In this document: positions 31,490 to 35,349 of the stretch, in pieces
Layout of the letters: every line of letters begins with the position of its first letter
Numbering within the stretch: position 1 is the first letter of the stretch
Origin: Paraglomus occultum
Taxonomy: Eukaryota; Glomeromycota; Glomeromycetes; Paraglomerales; Paraglomeraceae
Direction: 5' to 3'
Length of the DNA stretch: 35,349 bases
Assembly: GCA_910592205.1 (NCBI GenBank)
Contig: CAJVPJ010000203.1
Span: 1-35,349, forward strand
Made by a program: the position numbers and the translations under genes
The notes under the pieces: model-generated
What the model saw: the letters and a program-made list of their open reading frames with translations, nothing else
Databases searched by the model: none
What the model was told of the DNA's origin: nothing

Positions 31490-32158
31490 AGTTTATTGGC
31501 CTCAGTCTAATGCTGCGGTGGAACCAAGTTGCTGAAATGCATGGACATTATTTGCGAATAAATATTCTTTATATAATAATCATGTTTCAATTAGTATCGG
31601 CGATTATTATAATTAGGTAATTCGATTGACAATTCTACTGATCGCTTACTGAGACAATATGCCTATTGCGAATCGGGCTTAGGCCAGGACAAATATAAAC
31701 GTGTTATAATATCATGAACTCGCCCCAAATTAATATTAAATCACGTTTTATGATCGCTTTCCAAATTAGTAATAGTCATGTAACACAAATAATTAGACAC
31801 TACAAACAAAAACCGCAAACGTTTAGAACGAGTCAATTGAATTTGCACTCTTTATTCTGTATTATCCTCTGTACGTGAGGGGAAGAATGTGTGCTATGCT
31901 GTTAGGCTGCGGAGGTTCACTCCTTTGAATTCACTAGATCTCATATTAAATTGTTGGTTATAAGCCTAATTGAAACGACAACCTCCATAAGCATTAACAC
32001 CGTATAATACAGTATATATATACTAATACACCACTACACTTCGCATCTCCATTCATAATCGAATTCCCTATTATATCGACATTCAAATACACACTACATT
32101 CTTTATTTTACTCTCTTCGGACAAACAACTCTCTCCAATCTCGTCTTATACTGACAGA
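31490..32158 (+). promoter_or_regulatory. Upstream region of the DPBB gene with TATA box
   Basis: A TATATATA stretch at 32013-32021 lies about 140 bases before the ATG, and a pyrimidine-rich leader (about 32100-32150) follows it, the usual look of an actively transcribed fungal promoter. Nothing gene-like is seen in 31490-31980. Confidence 0.45.
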
Positions 32159-33562
32159 ATGTCCACTCCTGTCCGGCCAATTTCGGATATATACACCGGT
32201 GGACGTATAAAAAGACACCCCTCCCTTCTAAAGTCTAAGCCACCTCTTCCCCCGCGTACACAAGAACTACGAACCGTAATTGAAGAAAATGACCAGCAAC
32301 CTTCTACAGCCTCACGGCCAGCTCTTCCCCCACGTGAAACAAAGACAGCCGCCGACTTTTATAATTCACCAGCCAAGTCGAAAAGTAGAGACAAGAGGAC
32401 TGATGATTCAACAGTGAAAAAGAAAAAGAGAACGTCTTTGTTTCGAATGTCGATGACATTCATCAATGGTGATGGTTCTCAGAAGAACACCTCCGATGAA
32501 AAGGATGATAATGTTTTGATACCGCCTCCAGAATTACCACCACGACCATCCGTACCTCGCAGTCTACAAAAATACAAACGTTGGAATCGACGCAGTTCCG
32601 TCTCCCCGGCCGACAAAGCACTTCCTAATCTTCCTCCACCCATAATCCTTGGAAAAGGCAGCAACAAGTTTTACAGAAAATTCGATGCATGGTTCGCCAA
32701 GAAGTGTCCAAAAGTATACATATATCGTCATGCTTTGTATGTTGGTCTTGGATTGTTTTTGCTTGGTCTTTTCGTGATCATTATTTGTGCTGCTGCAGGA
32801 TCGTTTGCAAAAGATCACGAAAACAAAGGAGCCAACAGTAGTGGAAAAGGGGGAGATGGCGATGTGGGAACCGGTGGATTAGACCTGACTGGTTCTGGGG
32901 ACGGTACTTATTATGGTGAGTTGTCATGAAAGGTTTGCATGTTACTAGTCAATTGACAGAGATGGGCAAATAACGAGTTGGTAGTAAGGTGATATTTGTT
33001 TGGCGATTGTTGTGCTGACGATGATGTAACTCATTCTAGATCCCGGAATTGGCACGGGTTCGTGCGGGACTTTGCATACGGCTGACGAGATGGTAGCCGC
33101 TTTGGTATGTATTTGTATTATAAAAATGTAACTCACGGGCTGGTATTTCGTAGTTAAAAAACTTAACATGTGCTCTTTAGAATGCTCCCCAATACGGTAA
33201 CTATGCTAATCCGAACGACTCACCAGTCTGCGGTAAATGTGTTCAGGTCACTGGACCTAAGGGGACTGTTAAAGTAAAAATAGTAGACAAGGTATGTTAG
33301 CACTGATCGTAGTATAAGGTTTATATTGATGAGATATTGATTGGCAACAACATTTACATTCGTATGTTAAGTGCCCTGTATGTAAAAACGGTGATATTGA
33401 CCTATCCCCTGCTGCATTTGATGTAAGTTCAAGAGCTCTATTAATGCTTATGATACTATGTCGATACTATTATTTTCTCACAACTTGCGTTATCTTTTTT
33501 TTTTCTAGAAAATTGCTGATGAGGCCGTTGGTCGTGTTCCGGTCACGTGGAAAGGCTGTTAG
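32159..33562 (+). CDS. Type II membrane protein with external expansin-like DPBB domain
   Basis: Exons 32159-32915, 33040-33104, 33181-33291, 33372-33422 and 33509-33562 (1038 nt, 345 aa), all GT..AG and in phase. Residues 1-190 are basic, serine/proline-rich and presumably cytosolic, with three PxLPPR-type SH3 ligands (PPLPPR 28-33, PALPPR 54-59, PELPPR 124-129). A single membrane segment (about 191-213) follows the basic VYIYRH. After a Gly/Ser linker comes a C-terminal double-psi beta-barrel (about 248-345): GDGTYYDPGIGTGSCG, ALNAPQYG, SPVCGKCVQVTGPKGTVKVK, IVDKCPVCKNGDIDLSPAAF and VTWKGC. The Asp of DLSPAAF and six cysteines, as in fungal expansin/loosenin-like and barwin-like domains, are present. 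These bind or loosen wall polysaccharides without hydrolysis. There is no expansin carbohydrate-binding C-domain. AATAAA follows at 33730. Confidence 0.92.
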
Positions 33563-35349
33563 TTAATTGTCCTTTAATAACTGTATTCAATTGCTCTTTT
33601 AATCATTTTCTGCTTCGTATCTACTCTTGTAGCCGAAGCTAAATAATTGTTTTTGGATTTGTCTCTTGCTGGGCGAGGGTGTATCTTTTGTTCATTATCA
33701 AGAAAGTGTTCATTATATGTACTATCGCAAATAAATGTACCAATACAGTAATTTATGAACTAGATTCGAGTATAATGTGATGATCATTGTTTAAGCTTGT
33801 AATTGGCTATGCTATATGGGCGAGTTCTATAGGTTACAGTCACACTTACCGACCGATTTCTACAAAAAAAATGACTCACGTCACATGATAAATAGAATGA
33901 GAATGCGTAAAATGTCTAGATCAAACGGCACGAGATTTGTATTTATTTAAATAATAATACATACCAGTTTACTGTAAGTGCGGTATTCCATGCTGTTTTT
34001 CGAGTTGCAGGCCGCATTGCAGCTTTATCCAAGAAGGATAGATTGGTCAAAAAATGCGAATGTCGTCAGGCGCCATGATATCAAATTTTAGCTAGAAAAG
34101 TTATGACTGGTTCAGCGCGCAGTAACAAGAATAATAATTCTTACTGAACTTATCAAAGATATACCCAGTCTGTTCCCATATGACATTTGTAGTAAATCGT
34201 ATTTTCTTAATGAATGAATAAACCAAGCATCAAAGTCATTAGAAAGCCGTATGGTAGAATCTACAATAATCTTTTAATAAGCACGCCCTAATAATACTGA
34301 CATTGTGTAAAAGGCGTTTTCTACAGTCACATCTTCTTTGCGGTCACTAAATCCGACTGTGTGACTGTTGAGAAAGACGACTGTGTATGGCATAATAATA
34401 AAATAAATTTGCGAAAAAATGTTTTTCACCACACCCAATTTTCGTAATTTAGCTATATACGGTTTAATAAGTTTAAGAATAATTAAATTATATATAGACT
34501 TTTAACAGCTTTTTATTGTATTTATAATAACAGAGGCCATAAATCTCAACAAATTTTGATCGAAATTTCGACGCGTGTAATACTGTACATTGTGGTATAT
34601 TATAATATTTTCGTCAATCATGTGATGTCAGAGTTAAGTTTATGTGCAAATAAACAATTTTTAATTTAATTCAGTAAAGGAATCAAATTGCTGCTCCCAG
34701 ACGCCTCCACCTATTTATGGCATCAAGCTTCAAACTTGATCGGAGCATCGAGCTGTTGAAACGCCTATAATAAGACTCCTATTTTCTTAACTCGCTGTCA
34801 TAACGCGTAAATTTTTGAATATTATTTATCAGCAACCATGAGATAAGCATTTGTGCCTATAAGTTGCAAAATTTAGAGTACCAATACTAAAATAAAAATG
34901 ATTCTATGGCTACAGTGGATTGCAAAGAAAAACAAATTGCTTCTAACGTAAGCGCAATTTAAAACGCGATAACTTTTATGTAAACAAACACGTATATCAT
35001 TTATCTATATAAATTAGCGTCCGTTCTATTTTATTTTACCTATTTTTTGTTGTTATATCCGCTATTGTTATCAAGGCCGCAATAATATTATCAAACTCAT
35101 AATTAGCTCATAAAAAAGCAATAAGGTTGCGATCAAACTACTATTACTATAAAATTTCCCGGATAATAATAATTTATTCAAAAAAAAAATTAACCCAATT
35201 GTCGAAAACTTTGGCCGTACACTGACAAACAGATTATAATACAAATTATAAAGACATTTGGATAAAAACTAATTACTAATCGGCACTCCAGCGTTAACAA
35301 AAGCTCAGAAGTTGGGCGCGCAAAAAGCACACTAATGACATGTGGAAAA
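33563..35349. other. Terminal AT-rich spacer
   Basis: AATAAA at 33730-33735 probably serves the DPBB gene. A small hairpin (ATCAAG..CTTGAT) occurs near 34723-34741. No other gene or repeat was recognised up to the window end. Confidence 0.55.

Noticed and set aside
1-35349. tRNA genes, rRNA, CRISPR arrays, bacterial operons
   Set aside because: No tRNA-type A/B box pair with a foldable cloverleaf, no rRNA stretch and no regularly spaced repeats were seen; gene structure is eukaryotic throughout.

Overview
The window looks like a nuclear contig from an early-diverging, AT-rich fungus, most probably an arbuscular mycorrhizal fungus (Glomeromycotina). Three things point there: compact fungal genes split by many short GT..AG introns; several fungus-specific proteins (NCE101, STS1/Cut8, a vezatin/Inp2-like protein, a fungal-type COX16); and wide, decayed, repeat-rich spacers that hold a kinase pseudogene of a kind I associate with lineage-expanded families in these fungi. 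The lineage is inferred from content; no marker gene proves it.

Seven genes could be rebuilt exon by exon with consistent phase from start to stop: (1) 1114-3493 +, an NAD-dependent leucine-dehydrogenase-like amino acid dehydrogenase, 12 exons, 442 aa; (2) 3567-3839 -, NCE101, 2 exons, 68 aa; (3) 3908-4390 +, COX16, 3 exons, 109 aa; (4) 9249-11757 -, a vezatin/Inp2-like two-pass membrane protein, 7 exons, 629 aa; (5) 15710-17162 -, STS1/Cut8, the nuclear proteasome tether, 4 exons, 326 aa; (6) 23725-25503 -, an F-box/WD40 SCF adaptor, 3 exons, 473 aa; (7) 32159-33562 +, a type II membrane protein with SH3-ligand motifs and an external expansin-like DPBB domain, 5 exons, 345 aa.

The genes do not form a pathway or cluster. 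Two act in ubiquitin-proteasome biology (STS1, the F-box protein), one in cytochrome oxidase assembly, one in amino acid oxidation and one at the cell surface. The only tight arrangement is 1114-4390: the dehydrogenase converges on NCE101, and NCE101 and COX16 diverge from start codons 68 bases apart.

The spacers hold relics. A dispersed coiled-coil-coding repeat is recognisable at 18505-19740, at 27221-27610 plus 29100-29300 (one copy split by later insertions), and as a 41-base scrap at 5072-5112. A pogo/Tigger-type MITE with 25-base inverted ends and TA target duplications sits at 27946-28529. A kinase-like pseudogene (19767-20655), a Cys-rich probably transposon-derived fragment (20868-21415) and a frameshifted coiled-coil pseudogene (21414-22620) lie side by side. 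A GC-rich, strongly foldable segment at 30396-30512 is a candidate structured RNA. Several other GC-rich segments (6228-8122, 29417-29731, 31125-31433) look exon-like but could not be joined into credible genes.
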